64,000 nt of DNA from Halopseudomonas pertucinogena (GCF_014646575.1 NZ_BMNN01000002.1:518133-582132); one strand, 5' to 3'. Counted from the stretch's first letter, positions 7,943 to 18,405 are shown. Notes: generated by a model not told the origin, from the sequence alone. Numbers and translations are program-made.

Positions 7943-9745
7943 ATGGCGGACATACCTGCATATACAGATAAGCTGCTCGAACGACTGATGGCCAATCGCA
8001 AGAGCCTTTTCGTCGATCCATCCGACCAGCTGAGCAGCGGTTACCCCAGCCCTGCACAACTGGCCGAGGCGATTGCCTTCGCTCCGGCCCAGGGCAATAT
8101 CTGGATGTTCGGGCGGCGTTACCTGCTCATGCAGGGCGCCACCTTCGGTGAGATCCGCCGCGAACTGATCAACGAGCTGGGCCTGGAAAAGGCCCGCGGC
8201 ATCTATACCAGCACCGGTTGGCACGCCGGGGCGCGCCTGGCACGCCAGGTCGCCCAGCAGTGGCCAGAGGGGGACCACGGCAGCCTGTACAGTGCCGGAC
8301 CACGTCTGCACATGCTCGAAGGAATGGTCAATGTCGAAACCATTCACTTCGAGATAAACAGCGAGGCCGGCAGCTTCTACACCGACCTGTACTGGCACAA
8401 CTCCCTGGAAGCCCAGGCCCATCTGGCCCATCACGGCACCGCCGGCGAGTGCGTGTGCTGGATGCAGACCGGCTTCGCCAGTGGCTACGCTTCCGCCCTG
8501 CTCGGCCGGATGGTGGTGTTCCGCGAGACCGAATGCCGCGCCACCGGTCATGCTGCCTGTCGCATCATCGGCAAGACCGCCGAGCAATGGGCCGACCTGG
8601 AGGGCGACCAGTCAGACCCGGAAGACGACAGCTTCTTCAGCCACGTCTTTCATGGCATGTCCGAGCCAGAGCACAGTTCACAGGAAGATCTCGAGGACCC
8701 GGACATGCTCGGCAACTCCCCTGCCTTCCTGCGTGCCCAGCGCATGCTGCAGCGGGTAGCTCCAACCCAGGCCACGGTATTGCTGACCGGTGAATCCGGG
8801 GTGGGCAAGGAGCTCTTTGCCCAGTACCTGCACCGCCACAGCCCGCGCAGCCATAGCCCGCTGGTCAGCCTCAACTGCGCCTCACTGCCGGAGAACCTGG
8901 TCGAGGCCGAACTCTTCGGCGTCGAAAAAGGCGCCTACACCGGCGCCGACCGCAGCCGCCCGGGGCGCTTCGAGCGGGCCGATGGTGGCACCCTGTTCCT
9001 CGATGAGATCGCCTCCCTCAGTCTTGACGCCCAGGGCAAGATTCTCCGGGCCCTGCAGGAAGGCGAGATCGAGCGGGTCGGCGGCGACAAACCCATCCGC
9101 GTTGATGTGCGGCTGGTCGCTGCCGCCAACGTACAGCTGCGCGACGAGGTCCAGGCCGGGCGTTTTCGTCAGGACCTGTTCTACCGGCTCAATGTCTACC
9201 CCATCCAGATTCCGAGCCTGCGCGAACGCAGGGAAGACATCCCGCTGCTGATGAATCACTTCCTGCAGCGTTACTGCCAGCTGCACCAGCGCGAGATCAG
9301 CGGCTTCACCGCCCGCCTGATCAACACGCTGCTCACCCACGACTTCCCGGGTAACATCCGCGAACTGCAGAACCTCATCGAGCGCGGCGTCATCAGCTGC
9401 GATGAAGGCCAGGCCATGGACCTGCAGCACATCATGCTCAACGGCGAGCAGTTCGATGACGAAGCGCCCTTCGGCCTGACCGCCGAGGGCAAGCTGGATA
9501 TCGCCGCTGCGAATATCCCCAACCCGGCGCCGGTGGCCAGTTCCGCCGCCCCACTTCATCCCGCCATTGCCCGCCTGGCCGCTTTTCTCAACGGCACCGA
9601 CGAACGTCTGCAAACGTCGGTGAACGAGGTGGAGGAGCTGTTGATCGATCATGCGCTCAAGCGCACCAACGGCAATGTCACTGCCGCGGCGCATCTGATC
9701 GGGTTGAGTCGTGCGCAGATCAATTATCGGTTGAAGGGGAAGTAG
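7943..9745 (+). CDS. Sigma-54-dependent activator of the XylR/DmpR class
   Basis: Senses an aromatic compound and activates sigma-54 promoters, most likely that of pchACXF, which starts 240 bp away on the other strand. Domain order over 600 residues: XylR_N-type sensor (about 15-120), V4R domain (about 140-210, with Cys and His residues around HHGTAGECVCWMQTGF), AAA+ core, and Fis-type helix-turn-helix. In the AAA+ core Walker A is TGESGVGKE near residue 282, the sigma-54 contact loop is GAYTGA near 331 (Tyr in place of the usual Phe, a known variant), and Walker B is GGTLFLDEI near 350. The C-terminal helix-turn-helix is NVTAAAHLIGLSRAQINYRLK. The effector is inferred to be p-cresol or a related phenol from context. 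Confidence 0.9.
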   Translation: MADIPAYTDKLLERLMANRKSLFVDPSDQLSSGYPSPAQLAEAIAFAPAQGNIWMFGRRYLLMQGATFGEIRRELINELGLEKARGIYTSTGWHAGARLARQVAQQWPEGDHGSLYSAGPRLHMLEGMVNVETIHFEINSEAGSFYTDLYWHNSLEAQAHLAHHGTAGECVCWMQTGFASGYASALLGRMVVFRETECRATGHAACRIIGKTAEQWADLEGDQSDPEDDSFFSHVFHGMSEPEHSSQEDLEDPDMLGNSPAFLRAQRMLQRVAPTQATVLLTGESGVGKELFAQYLHRHSPRSHSPLVSLNCASLPENLVEAELFGVEKGAYTGADRSRPGRFERADGGTLFLDEIASLSLDAQGKILRALQEGEIERVGGDKPIRVDVRLVAAANVQLRDEVQAGRFRQDLFYRLNVYPIQIPSLRERREDIPLLMNHFLQRYCQLHQREISGFTARLINTLLTHDFPGNIRELQNLIERGVISCDEGQAMDLQHIMLNGEQFDDEAPFGLTAEGKLDIAAANIPNPAPVASSAAPLHPAIARLAAFLNGTDERLQTSVNEVEELLIDHALKRTNGNVTAAAHLIGLSRAQINYRLKGK

Positions 9746-9760
9746 CTGACGGGGGGCCGT

Positions 9761-9803
9761 CTCCCCTCTCTCCCGCCCCCCCTCCCGCGAAGGGAGAGGG
9801 GAG
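9761..9803. repeat. Long C/G-rich hairpin between convergent genes
   Basis: CTCCCCTCTCTCCC (9761-9774) pairs with GGGAGAGGGGAG (9792-9803) with a small bulge. It lies after the activator gene and before the end of the alcohol dehydrogenase gene. There is no T-run. It resembles dispersed intergenic hairpins of pseudomonads and may help end both transcripts. Confidence 0.4.
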
Positions 9804-9835
9804 GCAGGCCCGGACAGGCCGCAGCACGCAGCCGA

Positions 9836-10924
9836 TCAGGCCAGCCTGAGGATGGGCTTGACGGTGGTGCCGTTGGCGGAATCCTCAAAGGCCTGGTTGA
9901 TGTCTTCGAAGTCATAGAATTTGACCAGCCTGTCGAAGGGAAACTTGCCGGCCTTGTGGAATTCCACCAGCTTGGGAATGAACACGCGGGGTACCGAGTC
10001 ACCCTCGATGACGCCGATCATGCCCTTGCCCTCGGCCATCAGGTCGTTGTGTACATCGATGTTCATTTCGGGGGTCACACCCACGATGGCCACCTTGCCG
10101 AGGGGACGCAGCGCATGCAGGGACTGGCGCACGACCGGCGGCACACCGGTGGACTCCACGGCGTAATGGGTACCGCCGCCGGAGGCTTCCCTGATCTCCT
10201 TGACCACATCCACGTTCTTGCCGTTGAACGCATGGGTTGCGCCCAGCTCCAGCGCCAGCTCCAGACGGTTATCATGCACATCCACCGCGAAGATCTGCTG
10301 ACAGCCGGCAATCTTCGCCGCCATGATCGCGCTCAGGCCCACCGCACCACAGCCGTATACCGCGATGGACGTGCCGAACGCCGGTCTGATGCTGTTCAGC
10401 ACGGTGCCGGCACCGGTCTGGATGCCGCAACCCAGCGGTCCGAGCAGCGCCAGATCCACATCCTTGTCGACCTTCACCACGTTGCGCTCATGGGCAACGA
10501 TGTGGGTACCGAAGGACGATTGACCAAAGAAGGTGTGCAGGTCGGTGTCGCCCTGATGCAGACGGCAGGTATGGTCATCCATGCGGCCGCCGAAGTTCAG
10601 TTCGTTGAACGCCGAACATACGGTCGGGTGGCCGGTCAGGCAGTTTTCACACTGGCCACAGTGGGCGAAGGACATCACCACGTGGTCGCCCGGCTGCAGG
10701 CTGGTCACGTTTTCACCCACCTTCTCCACCACACCGGCGCCTTCATGACCGAGCACGATCGGATAAGGCGACACGCCCAGATCGCGGCCCACCGCATCGG
10801 TGTGACAGACACCGGTAGCAACGATCTTGACCAGCACCTCGTTGGCCTTCGGGCCGGAGAGGGTCACCTCTTCGATGGAAAAGGCTTCGCCCTGGGCGCG
10901 TGTTACAGCTGCTTGAATCTTCAT
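9836..10924 (-). CDS. Zinc-dependent aryl-alcohol dehydrogenase (XylB/AreB-like)
   Basis: Medium-chain NAD(H)-dependent alcohol dehydrogenase of the benzyl alcohol dehydrogenase group; it probably interconverts benzyl-type alcohols and aldehydes, for instance 4-hydroxybenzyl alcohol. Of 362 residues, catalytic zinc ligands are Cys40 in ATGVCHTD and the His of GHEGAGVV. The structural zinc loop is HCGQCENCLTGHPTVC, and the cofactor site is GCGAVGLSA. I place the start at 10924 (MKIQAAV) because GGAG lies just upstream; the frame stays open 21 codons further. It is on the same strand as the pch operon but the activator gene separates them, and no sigma-54 site is visible upstream, so its control is open. 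Confidence 0.83.
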   Translation of the reverse strand: MKIQAAVTRAQGEAFSIEEVTLSGPKANEVLVKIVATGVCHTDAVGRDLGVSPYPIVLGHEGAGVVEKVGENVTSLQPGDHVVMSFAHCGQCENCLTGHPTVCSAFNELNFGGRMDDHTCRLHQGDTDLHTFFGQSSFGTHIVAHERNVVKVDKDVDLALLGPLGCGIQTGAGTVLNSIRPAFGTSIAVYGCGAVGLSAIMAAKIAGCQQIFAVDVHDNRLELALELGATHAFNGKNVDVVKEIREASGGGTHYAVESTGVPPVVRQSLHALRPLGKVAIVGVTPEMNIDVHNDLMAEGKGMIGVIEGDSVPRVFIPKLVEFHKAGKFPFDRLVKFYDFEDINQAFEDSANGTTVKPILRLA

Positions 10925-11018
10925 ATTCGGACTCCGTTGTGTGTTCAACAGTGGAACCTGTTCGGGTAAGGGCATCCGAACAAGCAAGAATCGAACCAGT
11001 GCTTCGGTTGAGACAGCT

Positions 11019-11036
11019 TCAGCCGCTCACGGCTGA
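11019..11036. terminator. Hairpin downstream of the IclR gene
   Basis: TCAGCCG-CTCA-CGGCTGA, a 7-bp stem with a 4-base loop, about 95 bp beyond the stop of the IclR-family gene on the minus strand. It has no T-run, so it is a weak terminator candidate. Confidence 0.3.
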
Positions 11037-11130
11037 CACCGGGCTGCAGGAGGCTCCCTGCTCAAAGCATGGCACAGGGATCATGACTCTTCGAACCAGC
11101 CGTCCGCCGATCGACTGACCGGGTGTGGGC

Positions 11131-11910
11131 TCAGACCTTGCCCAGGCTGTGGCCGATGGCCCGCTCGATCTCCTGCTTGCAGGCCAGCAGCGCTGAGCAG
11201 ACCTTCTCGACCTCTTTCTCCAGCCTGGCGGTGGGCGCCACCACACTGAGGGAATACAGCCCCAGATAGGTGTCGAGCGCCACCGAGCATGAGCCGACGC
11301 CATCGAGCGCTTCCCCCATTTCGGTGCTGACCTTGCTCTGGCGCGACTGCTGCAGATCAGCCAGCAGCCCTGCCAGATCCAGGGTGCGCTCGGTCGGCGC
11401 AGGCAGCGGGTCCGGCAGCAGTTCACGTACCGAGCTGTCGGGCATTTCCGCCAGCAGTATCTTGCCGCCTGCCGCCGCGTGGGCCGGTGCGGTGATGCCG
11501 ATGGGAAAGACCACCCGCAACTCCCGCTCGGCGACGATACGGTCGATGACATAGACCTGTTCATCGACCAGCGCCGACAGGCACACCGATTCCCGCAGGT
11601 CGGTGGAGAGCTCCTGCAGATAGGGCCGGGTCAGCGAGATGATGTCGGTCTGCGACTGGTTGATCAGTTGCCCGAGTGCCGGCCCCAGGCGCACGCCGCC
11701 GCCGGGCCCCACATGCTCGACCAGCCGCTCCTCGAACAGCGCATTGATGATGCGCTGCACAGTGGAGCGCGGCAGGCCCACCTCCTGGGCGATGGCTGCA
11801 AGGCTCAGCCCCTGTGGGTTCCTGCCCAGGGCGCGCAATATCTGCCCGGCCCTGGCGATGACCTGAATCCCCGTGGGCTTCCCCTGTTCCGCATCGTGCT
11901 CTTGACTCAT
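11131..11910 (-). CDS. IclR-family repressor, TtgV/SrpS-like
   Basis: Transcriptional repressor, probably of the divergent efflux operon. The 259 residues give a winged helix-turn-helix (GLSLAAIAQEVGLPRSTVQRIINAL, about residues 35-60), then the IclR effector domain (SVCLSALVDEQVYVIDRI, VFPIGITAPAHAAAGGKILLA). The segment from GIQVIARAGQILRALG through LGPALGQLINQSQTDI is, from memory, close to P. putida TtgV, which controls the solvent pump TtgGHI and responds to aromatic solvents. That fits its place between a p-cresol module and an RND pump. The start is the ATG preceded by GGAGAAGCG. The alternative target is the alcohol dehydrogenase gene downstream. Confidence 0.85.
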   Translation of the reverse strand: MSQEHDAEQGKPTGIQVIARAGQILRALGRNPQGLSLAAIAQEVGLPRSTVQRIINALFEERLVEHVGPGGGVRLGPALGQLINQSQTDIISLTRPYLQELSTDLRESVCLSALVDEQVYVIDRIVAERELRVVFPIGITAPAHAAAGGKILLAEMPDSSVRELLPDPLPAPTERTLDLAGLLADLQQSRQSKVSTEMGEALDGVGSCSVALDTYLGLYSLSVVAPTARLEKEVEKVCSALLACKQEIERAIGHSLGKV

Positions 11911-12051
11911 TCGCTTCTCCGTGACCGGTTGCCATCGCCCGGGTTGACCGTTTTATACAGCCCCTCCGATATACCCGATGACAACCCTCTTGACCATGTT
12001 TCCCCGCCTGCTTATCAACTCACCTGCAAAAACATCTTACACAAAAACCCG

Positions 12052-12080
12052 CATACAGGTACACTGTACCGCTTTATGAT
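12052..12080 (+). promoter_or_regulatory. Efflux operon promoter with embedded operator palindrome
   Basis: A -10 box TATGAT (12075-12080) stands 17 bp after a poor -35 (CATACA, 12052-12057). Between them lies the perfect 13-base palindrome GGTACACTGTACC (12058-12070). A repressor bound there would block polymerase. It is 31 bp before the adaptor gene and 140 bp from the IclR gene. Confidence 0.5.
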
Positions 12081-12110
12081 ACACAGCTTCCTGAAAACCA
12101 ATGGAGAAAG

Positions 12111-13265
12111 ATGCCGGTGAACTATTCCACACCCTTGCGCCTTGCGATGGCCCTGCCGCTGACAGCGGCGTTGCTGGCAGGTTGCGGCCAGACAGAACAA
12201 CCGCAGCAGTCCGAGCGCATCCCGGAAGTCGGGGTATACACCGTCAAGGCCCAACCACTGACGCTGACCACCGACCTGCCGGGGCGTACCAGCGCCTATC
12301 GGGTAGCGGAGGTCCGTCCCCAGGTCACGGGGATTCTGCAGGAGCGCCTGTTCACTGAAGGGAGTGAGGTCGAGAAGGGGCAGCAGCTCTATCAGATTGA
12401 CCCGCGGACCTACGAAGCCCAGCTGGCCCAGGCCGAAGCGAACCTGAAGACCGCCGAGAACCTGGCCCGCCGGTACAAGCGTCTGCTCAGCACCAACGCG
12501 GTCAGTCAGCAGCAGTACGACGATGCGATGGCCGCCTGGGCACAGGCCAGAAGTGCCGTACAGGTGGCACGCATTGATGTGCAGTACACGAAGGTACTTT
12601 CACCGATTTCCGGCCAGGTTGGCCGCTCCGCCGTTACCGAAGGCGCGCTGGTCACCAACGGCCAGCCGCAGGAACTGGCGACCGTGACCCAGCTGGACCC
12701 CATCTATGTAGACGTGAACCAGCCGATCACCAAGATGCTCGGCCTGCGCCGGGCGCTGGATTCCGGTCGCTTGCAGAGCAGCGGCGATGATCAGGCCCGG
12801 GTGACCCTGAAACTGGAGGACGGCAGCGCCTACCCCCTGCCCGGCGTGCTGAAGTTCTCCGAGGTCACCGTCGACCCGAGCACCGGCGCGGTGACCCTGC
12901 GCGCGGAATTCCCCAACCCGGACCGCACCCTGCTGCCCGGCATGTTTGTTCGTGCCCAGCTGCAGGAAGGCATCCGGGAAGACGCCATACTGGTGCCCCA
13001 GCAGGCCGTGTTCAGAGACAGCCGCGGCGTGGCCAACATCTGGGTGGTCGGCGAGGACGGCATTGCCCGCCAGCGCGAGGTGGAAACCCTGCGCACGGTC
13101 GGCAACAGCTGGCTGGTCGGCGACGGCGTGGAGGATGGCGAGCAGGTAGTCACCGAAGGTCTGCACATGCTGCGCAACGGCATGGAAGTCGCCACCGCCC
13201 CTGCCAGCAACCTGAATCTGGTGACCGAATTCGGCCAGCCGCTGGCCAGCACCGCCCGGGAGTAA
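12111..13265 (+). CDS. RND efflux periplasmic adaptor lipoprotein (MexA/TtgA type)
   Basis: Membrane fusion protein that joins the inner-membrane pump to the outer-membrane channel. The 384-residue precursor has a signal peptide ending in the lipobox LLAGC, so Cys25 is the lipidated residue. Next comes the lipoyl-type first half VRPQVTGILQERLFTEGSEVEKGQQLYQID, an alpha-hairpin rich in Ala/Gln (about 100-175), the second half of the lipoyl motif (SPISGQVGRSAVTEGALV), and the beta-barrel and membrane-proximal domains to the end. It is the first gene of a four-gene operon, 3 bp before the pump gene. Confidence 0.92.
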   Translation: MPVNYSTPLRLAMALPLTAALLAGCGQTEQPQQSERIPEVGVYTVKAQPLTLTTDLPGRTSAYRVAEVRPQVTGILQERLFTEGSEVEKGQQLYQIDPRTYEAQLAQAEANLKTAENLARRYKRLLSTNAVSQQQYDDAMAAWAQARSAVQVARIDVQYTKVLSPISGQVGRSAVTEGALVTNGQPQELATVTQLDPIYVDVNQPITKMLGLRRALDSGRLQSSGDDQARVTLKLEDGSAYPLPGVLKFSEVTVDPSTGAVTLRAEFPNPDRTLLPGMFVRAQLQEGIREDAILVPQQAVFRDSRGVANIWVVGEDGIARQREVETLRTVGNSWLVGDGVEDGEQVVTEGLHMLRNGMEVATAPASNLNLVTEFGQPLASTARE

Positions 13266-13268
13266 TCA

Positions 13269-16200
13269 ATGCCACACTATTTCATAGACAGGCCCATCTT
13301 CGCCTGGGTACTGGCGATCGTGGTCATGCTGGCCGGCGCGCTGTCGCTGTTCAAGCTGCCGATCAGCCAGTATCCGAATATTGCCGCTCCGGCCATCGCC
13401 ATCAGCGTGGTCTATCCCGGTGCCTCGGCGGAAACCGTGCAGGACACGGTGGTTCAGGTCATCGAGCAGCAGCTCAGCGGTCTGGACGGCTTCCGCTACA
13501 TGTCCTCCAGCAGCAACTCCGACGGCAGCGCCCAGATCATCGTGACCTTCGAGCAGGGTACCGACTCGGATATTGCCCAGGTGCAGGTGCAGAACAAGCT
13601 GCAGCTGGCCACGCCGAAGCTGCCCGAAGAGGTACAGCGCCAGGGCATCCGGGTGGTCAAGTATCAGGTCAACTTCATGCAGATCATCGGCCTGATCGAC
13701 GAGAGCGGCCGCATGGATGACTTCGACCTCGGCAACTATATCGCCTCCCACCTGCAGGACCCCATTTCCCGCATCGATGGGGTGGGCGACTTCTTCCTGC
13801 TCGGTTCGCAGAACGCCATGCGCATCTGGCTCGACCCGGCCAAGCTCAACAGTTATCAACTGACACCGGGCGATGTGGCCGACGCCATCCGCGAGCAGAA
13901 CGTGCAGGTATCCTCCGGCCAGCTGGGCGGCCTGCCCGCCCACAGCGGCAACCAGCTCAACGCGACCGTGATCGGCAGTACCCGCCTGACCTCCGCGGAC
14001 GAGTTCCGCGAGATCCTGGTCAAGGTCAACGAGGACGGTTCACAGGTACGTGTCAAGGATGTGGCCGAAGTCGGTCTGGGCGCGGACAACTACTCCATCT
14101 CCGGCAACTTCAACGGCACGCCGTCGGCGGGTATCGCCCTGCGCCTTGCGCCCGGTGGCAACCTGCTGGAAACCGTCGACAACGTCCGCGCGGTCCTGGA
14201 TGCCCAGGAACCCTTCCTGCCGGATGGGGTGAAGATCATCTATCCCTATGACACCACCCCGGTGGTGGAAGCCTCCATCAGCTCGGTGGTAATGACCATC
14301 CTGGAAGCCATCCTGCTGGTGTTCCTGGTCATGTACCTGTTCCTGCAGAGTTTCCGTGCCACGTTGATTCCGACGCTGGCTGTGCCGGTGGTGCTGCTCG
14401 GCGCGTTTGCCCTGCTGCCGCTGTTCGGCCTGAATATCAACGTGCTGACCATGTACGCCATGGTGCTGGCGATCGGGCTGCTGGTGGATGATGCCATCGT
14501 GGTGGTGGAGAACGTCGAGCGGCTGATGCACGAGGAAGGGCTTTCGCCACTGGAGGCGACCCGCAAGTCGATGCACCAGATCAAGGGTGCGCTGGTGGGT
14601 ATCGGTATGGTGCTGTCCGCCGTGTTCGTTCCCATGGCGTTCTTCGGCGGCTCGGCGGGCATCATCTACCGCCAGTTCGCCATCACCATCGTGATCTGCA
14701 TGACCCTGTCGGTGCTGGTGGCGCTGATCTTCACCCCTGCGTTGTGCGCCACTTTCCTGAAGGCCCCCAGGCCTGGCCAGTCGCTCAACGAGAAAAAGGG
14801 GTTCTTCGGCTGGTTCAACCGCACCTTCGACCGCGGCACCCAGCGCTTCGAGCGCGGCGTCGGCGGCATGCTGGCGCGCCGTGACCGCTATCTCGTGGTG
14901 TTCCTGCTGATCGTGGTCGGCACCGGGTACCTGTTCACCCAGATTCCGGCGGCCTTCCTGCCTGATGAAGACCAGAGCCTCCTTATGGTGGAAGTGCGCA
15001 TGCCGGCCAACGCCAGCGCCGAGCGCACCGAAGCGGTATTGACCGAGATCCGCGAGTACCTGCTGGAAGAGGAAGCCGACATCATTGCTTCGGTCCAGAC
15101 CGTCTCCGGCTTCAACTTTGCCGGACGCGGCCAGAACTCCGGCGCGGCCTTCGTGCAGCTGAAGGACTGGGCGCTGCGCAGCAACGATGGGCAGGATGTA
15201 TTCAGCCTGACCGCCCGGGCCCAGGAGCGTTTCAACCAGATCAAGGATGGGCAGATCATGGTATTCCCGCCCCCGGCGATCCTGGAAATGGGTAACGCCA
15301 TGGGCTTCAACTTCTATCTGCAGGATAACGTCGGCCTCGGCCATCAATCACTCATGGCCGCCCGGGATCAGTTCCTGCAACTGGCCAACGAGCATCCGCT
15401 GCTGACGGCAGTGCGCCCCAACGGCAAGGATGACGAGCCGCAATTCAAGGTCAATATCGACCGGGAGAAAGCCCGCGCCCATTCGTTGAGCATTGCCGCG
15501 ATCAACGAGACCATGTCCGCCGCCTGGGGCTCGATGTATGTGAACGACTTCATCGATCAGGGCCGGGTCAAGCGGGTCTACCTGCAGGGGAACATGGATT
15601 CGCGCCTGGCACCCGAGGACTTCGAGAAATGGTACGTACGCAACAGGCACGGTGAGATGATCCCCTTCTCATCCTTCGCCACCGGTGAATGGACCTGGGG
15701 TTCACCCAAGCTGGAGCGCTACAACGGTATCTCCTCGGTGGAAATCCTCGGCCAGCCGGCACCAGGCTACAGCACCGGTGATGCCATGGTGGCAATCGAC
15801 GAGATCATGCAGCAGCTGCCGCCGGGCATCGGCCTGGCCTATACCGGCCTGTCCTACGAGGAGATCCAGACCGGCGACCAGGCGCCGCTGCTGTACGCCC
15901 TGACGGTGCTGATCGTGTTCCTCTGTCTGGCTGCGCTCTACGAGAGCTGGTCGGTTCCGGCAGCGGTGATCATGGTGGTGCCGCTGGGTGTGATCGGGGC
16001 GGTATCCGCCACCCTGCTGCGCGGCCTGACCGCGGATGTGTACTTCCAGATCGGCCTGATGACCACGGTGGGGCTGACGGCGAAGAACGCCATCCTGATC
16101 GTCGAGTTCGCCAAGGACCTGTACGAAAACCAGGGCCGCAGCCTGGTGCAGGCTGCCATCGAAGCGTCCCGCCTGCGCCTGCGTCCGATCCTGATGACCT

Positions 16201-16421
16201 CGCTGGCCTTCACCTTCGGCGTGCTGCCGATGGCACTGGCCAGCGGCGCCGGTCAGGGCAGTCAGCACTCCATCGCCACCGGTGTGGTTGGCGGCATGAT
16301 CACGGCAACCGTGCTGGTGGTGTTCTTTGTGCCGCTGTTCTACGTACTGGTGGTCGGCCTGTTCAAACGCAAGCCGAAAGAGGCCCCTGAAGAGACGCAA
16401 GCCGCAGGAGAAAGCGTATGA
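13269..16421 (+). CDS. RND multidrug/solvent efflux pump (MexB/TtgB type, HAE1 family)
   Basis: Proton-driven inner-membrane exporter, 1050 residues, the usual length. It opens with [32 protein letters not shown], typical of AcrB/MexB. The proton relay is visible as the Asp pair in [16 protein letters not shown] (TM4) and the Lys in [17 protein letters not shown] (TM10). [12 protein letters not shown] in the porter region and the repeated [21 protein letters not shown] segments are as in MexB. From memory it resembles TtgB/MexB more than TtgH, although the adjacent repressor is TtgV-like. Its stop overlaps the next gene by 4 bp. Substrates are unknown; aromatic solvents and drugs are likely. 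Confidence 0.95.
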   Translation: MPHYFIDRPIFAWVLAIVVMLAGALSLFKLPISQYPNIAAPAIAISVVYPGASAETVQDTVVQVIEQQLSGLDGFRYMSSSSNSDGSAQIIVTFEQGTDSDIAQVQVQNKLQLATPKLPEEVQRQGIRVVKYQVNFMQIIGLIDESGRMDDFDLGNYIASHLQDPISRIDGVGDFFLLGSQNAMRIWLDPAKLNSYQLTPGDVADAIREQNVQVSSGQLGGLPAHSGNQLNATVIGSTRLTSADEFREILVKVNEDGSQVRVKDVAEVGLGADNYSISGNFNGTPSAGIALRLAPGGNLLETVDNVRAVLDAQEPFLPDGVKIIYPYDTTPVVEASISSVVMTILEAILLVFLVMYLFLQSFRATLIPTLAVPVVLLGAFALLPLFGLNINVLTMYAMVLAIGLLVDDAIVVVENVERLMHEEGLSPLEATRKSMHQIKGALVGIGMVLSAVFVPMAFFGGSAGIIYRQFAITIVICMTLSVLVALIFTPALCATFLKAPRPGQSLNEKKGFFGWFNRTFDRGTQRFERGVGGMLARRDRYLVVFLLIVVGTGYLFTQIPAAFLPDEDQSLLMVEVRMPANASAERTEAVLTEIREYLLEEEADIIASVQTVSGFNFAGRGQNSGAAFVQLKDWALRSNDGQDVFSLTARAQERFNQIKDGQIMVFPPPAILEMGNAMGFNFYLQDNVGLGHQSLMAARDQFLQLANEHPLLTAVRPNGKDDEPQFKVNIDREKARAHSLSIAAINETMSAAWGSMYVNDFIDQGRVKRVYLQGNMDSRLAPEDFEKWYVRNRHGEMIPFSSFATGEWTWGSPKLERYNGISSVEILGQPAPGYSTGDAMVAIDEIMQQLPPGIGLAYTGLSYEEIQTGDQAPLLYALTVLIVFLCLAALYESWSVPAAVIMVVPLGVIGAVSATLLRGLTADVYFQIGLMTTVGLTAKNAILIVEFAKDLYENQGRSLVQAAIEASRLRLRPILMTSLAFTFGVLPMALASGAGQGSQHSIATGVVGGMITATVLVVFFVPLFYVLVVGLFKRKPKEAPEETQAAGESV

Positions 16422-17854
16422 AAATGAGATATGTGAGCCTGGCCGTTGCGCTGGCCCTCTCCGGCTGCAGCCTGGTGCCGGAATATGAGCAGCCCGCGTC
16501 CCCGGTGGCCGACAGCTGGCCACAGGGGGTTGCCTACCAGGCCACCGAAGCCAGTGAGGCCGGCCTCCGGCCGCCGGCCTGGGAGGAGTTCTTCCAGTCC
16601 CCCGAGCTGCGGCAGCTGATACAGCTGGCACTGGAAAACAACCGTGACCTGCGCCAGGCGGTCCTGAATGTGGATGCCTACCGCGCACTGCACCGGATCC
16701 AGCGCTCGGAGTTGCTGCCCAGCGTCGGCGTGGATGGCAGCGGCAACCGCCAACGCGTCCCCGATGACCTTTCGCCCACCGGCGAGTCGGGCATCAACAG
16801 CCAGTACAGTCTCACCCTGGGCACCAGCTGGGAGCTCGACCTGTTCGGTCGCGTCCGCAGCCTCGAAGGCGCTGCGCTGGAGCGTTACCTGGCCACCGAG
16901 CAGGCACAGTATGCGGTGCAGCTCGCGCTGGTCAGTGATGTGGCCAGTGCCTGGCTGACCTGGAATGCGGACCATGCCCTGCTGGAACTGACCCGGGCCA
17001 CCCTCGAGAGTTATCAGGAAAGCCTGGAAATGATCGAAGCCAGCCATGAAGGCGGGATCGCGTCGGCCCTGGATGTGCGCCAGGCTCGCAGCCTGGTCGA
17101 GCAGGCCAGGGTGCAGCTGGAGCTTTATACCAGACAGGTGGCACAGGACCGCAACGCACTCGGCCTGCTGGTGGGCGCCGCCATTCCGCAGGACTTGCTG
17201 CGCAGCAGTGAACTGGACAGCAGCCTGCTGGCCACCCTGCCCTCGGGCCTGCCGGCGGACGTGTTGCAGCATCGCCCGGATATCCGCGCCGCCGAACACC
17301 GGCTGCGGGCTGCCAATGCGGACATCGGCGCGGCCCGTGCGGCATTCTTTCCGAACATCCGGCTGACGGCCGGCGCCGGTACCGCCAGTGCCGACCTCGA
17401 CGGGCTGTTCGATGGCGGCTCCGGCACCTGGAGTTTCATCCCGCAGATCAACCTGCCGATCTTCACCGCCGGGCGCCTCAAGGCCAACCTGGAATACAGC
17501 GAGATCCAGCGTGACATCAACGTCGCCGCCTATGAGAAGAGCATCCAGAACGCCTTCCGCGAGGTGGCCGACGGCCTGGCGGCACAGGGCACCTACTCCG
17601 CCCAGGTACAGGCGCAGAACGATCTGGTAACCGCCACCCGGGAATATTACGAACTGGCCCAGCAGCGTTATGACGAAGGGGTGGACAACTACCTGATCGT
17701 TCTCGATGCCCGGCGCGAACTCTTCGCCGCGCGTCAGGCGCTGCTCAGTTACCAATTGCAACAGCTGACAAGCGAAGTGGCCCTGTATCGGGCGCTGGGC
17801 GGCGGCTGGCAAGCCAACGCCCCGACACCGCAAACAACCAACAAGGAGACCTGA
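16418..17854 (+). CDS. Outer-membrane efflux channel lipoprotein (OprM/TtgC, NodT family)
   Basis: TolC-like outer-membrane exit duct of the pump. The 478-residue precursor has a short signal peptide ending ALSGC, lipidated Cys17. Two OEP repeats follow, each with long coiled helices and a beta-strand pair: [39 protein letters not shown] and [41 protein letters not shown], the family signature. It starts inside the end of the pump gene (ATGA overlap), so translation is probably coupled. Confidence 0.93.
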   Translation: MKMRYVSLAVALALSGCSLVPEYEQPASPVADSWPQGVAYQATEASEAGLRPPAWEEFFQSPELRQLIQLALENNRDLRQAVLNVDAYRALHRIQRSELLPSVGVDGSGNRQRVPDDLSPTGESGINSQYSLTLGTSWELDLFGRVRSLEGAALERYLATEQAQYAVQLALVSDVASAWLTWNADHALLELTRATLESYQESLEMIEASHEGGIASALDVRQARSLVEQARVQLELYTRQVAQDRNALGLLVGAAIPQDLLRSSELDSSLLATLPSGLPADVLQHRPDIRAAEHRLRAANADIGAARAAFFPNIRLTAGAGTASADLDGLFDGGSGTWSFIPQINLPIFTAGRLKANLEYSEIQRDINVAAYEKSIQNAFREVADGLAAQGTYSAQVQAQNDLVTATREYYELAQQRYDEGVDNYLIVLDARRELFAARQALLSYQLQQLTSEVALYRALGGGWQANAPTPQTTNKET

Positions 17855-18396
17855 TGAACAAGCACCTTGAACTGGCCGCCATGGCCCTGGCGGCACTGGC
17901 GAGCACTGCCCTGGCAGTGGCTCCGGTACACGCGCAAGACAGCGACAATCACGTTTCTGCCGGCGTCGGCGTTACCGGCCAGGGCGAGATGACCTGGCGG
18001 GCCAGCCTGGCCCATGACTGGGACAGGAGCTGGTGGCAGAGCGAGCGCGGCTACCTCACCGGTTACTGGGACACCGCCTACACGTACTGGGAGGGCAGCG
18101 ACGCCTCGGGCGCGCACTCCCTGTCCTTCAGCCCGGTACTGGTGTATCAGTTCAACGGCGACCGTGTACGTCCTTTTGTCGAGTTCGGGATCGGTGTCTC
18201 GCTGTTCTCCTCAACCGACGTGGGCGAGCGTGACATGGGCTCGGCCTTCCATTTCGAGGATCGGCTGGGGGCTGGTGTGGTACTGCCCAGCGGCAGTCGC
18301 CTGGGCGTGCGTGCCATGCATTATTCCAACGCCGGCATCAAGAACCCGAACGACGGTATCGAAAGCTACGCCCTGTTTTACAGCCGCCCATTGTAG
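17854..18396 (+). CDS. pagL: Lipid A 3-O-deacylase (PagL family)
   Basis: Outer-membrane beta-barrel esterase that removes the 3-O-linked acyl chain of lipid A. The 180-residue precursor has a signal peptide ending VHAQD. The C-terminal active-site segment reads MHYSNAGIKNPNDGIE: His156, Ser158 and Glu170 have exactly the spacing of the PagL triad (His126, Ser128, Glu140 in P. aeruginosa). It overlaps the channel gene by one base (TGATG), with AAGGAG upstream, so it is the fourth gene of the efflux operon. Its presence there is unusual and suggests joint control of efflux and membrane permeability. Confidence 0.85.
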   Translation: MNKHLELAAMALAALASTALAVAPVHAQDSDNHVSAGVGVTGQGEMTWRASLAHDWDRSWWQSERGYLTGYWDTAYTYWEGSDASGAHSLSFSPVLVYQFNGDRVRPFVEFGIGVSLFSSTDVGERDMGSAFHFEDRLGAGVVLPSGSRLGVRAMHYSNAGIKNPNDGIESYALFYSRPL

Positions 18397-18405
18397 GCCC
18401 GTTAT

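Noticed and set aside
10925..11130. Sigma-54 promoter for the alcohol dehydrogenase
   Set aside because: A TGGCAC occurs at about 11069 but faces the wrong way and lacks a -12 element at the right spacing.
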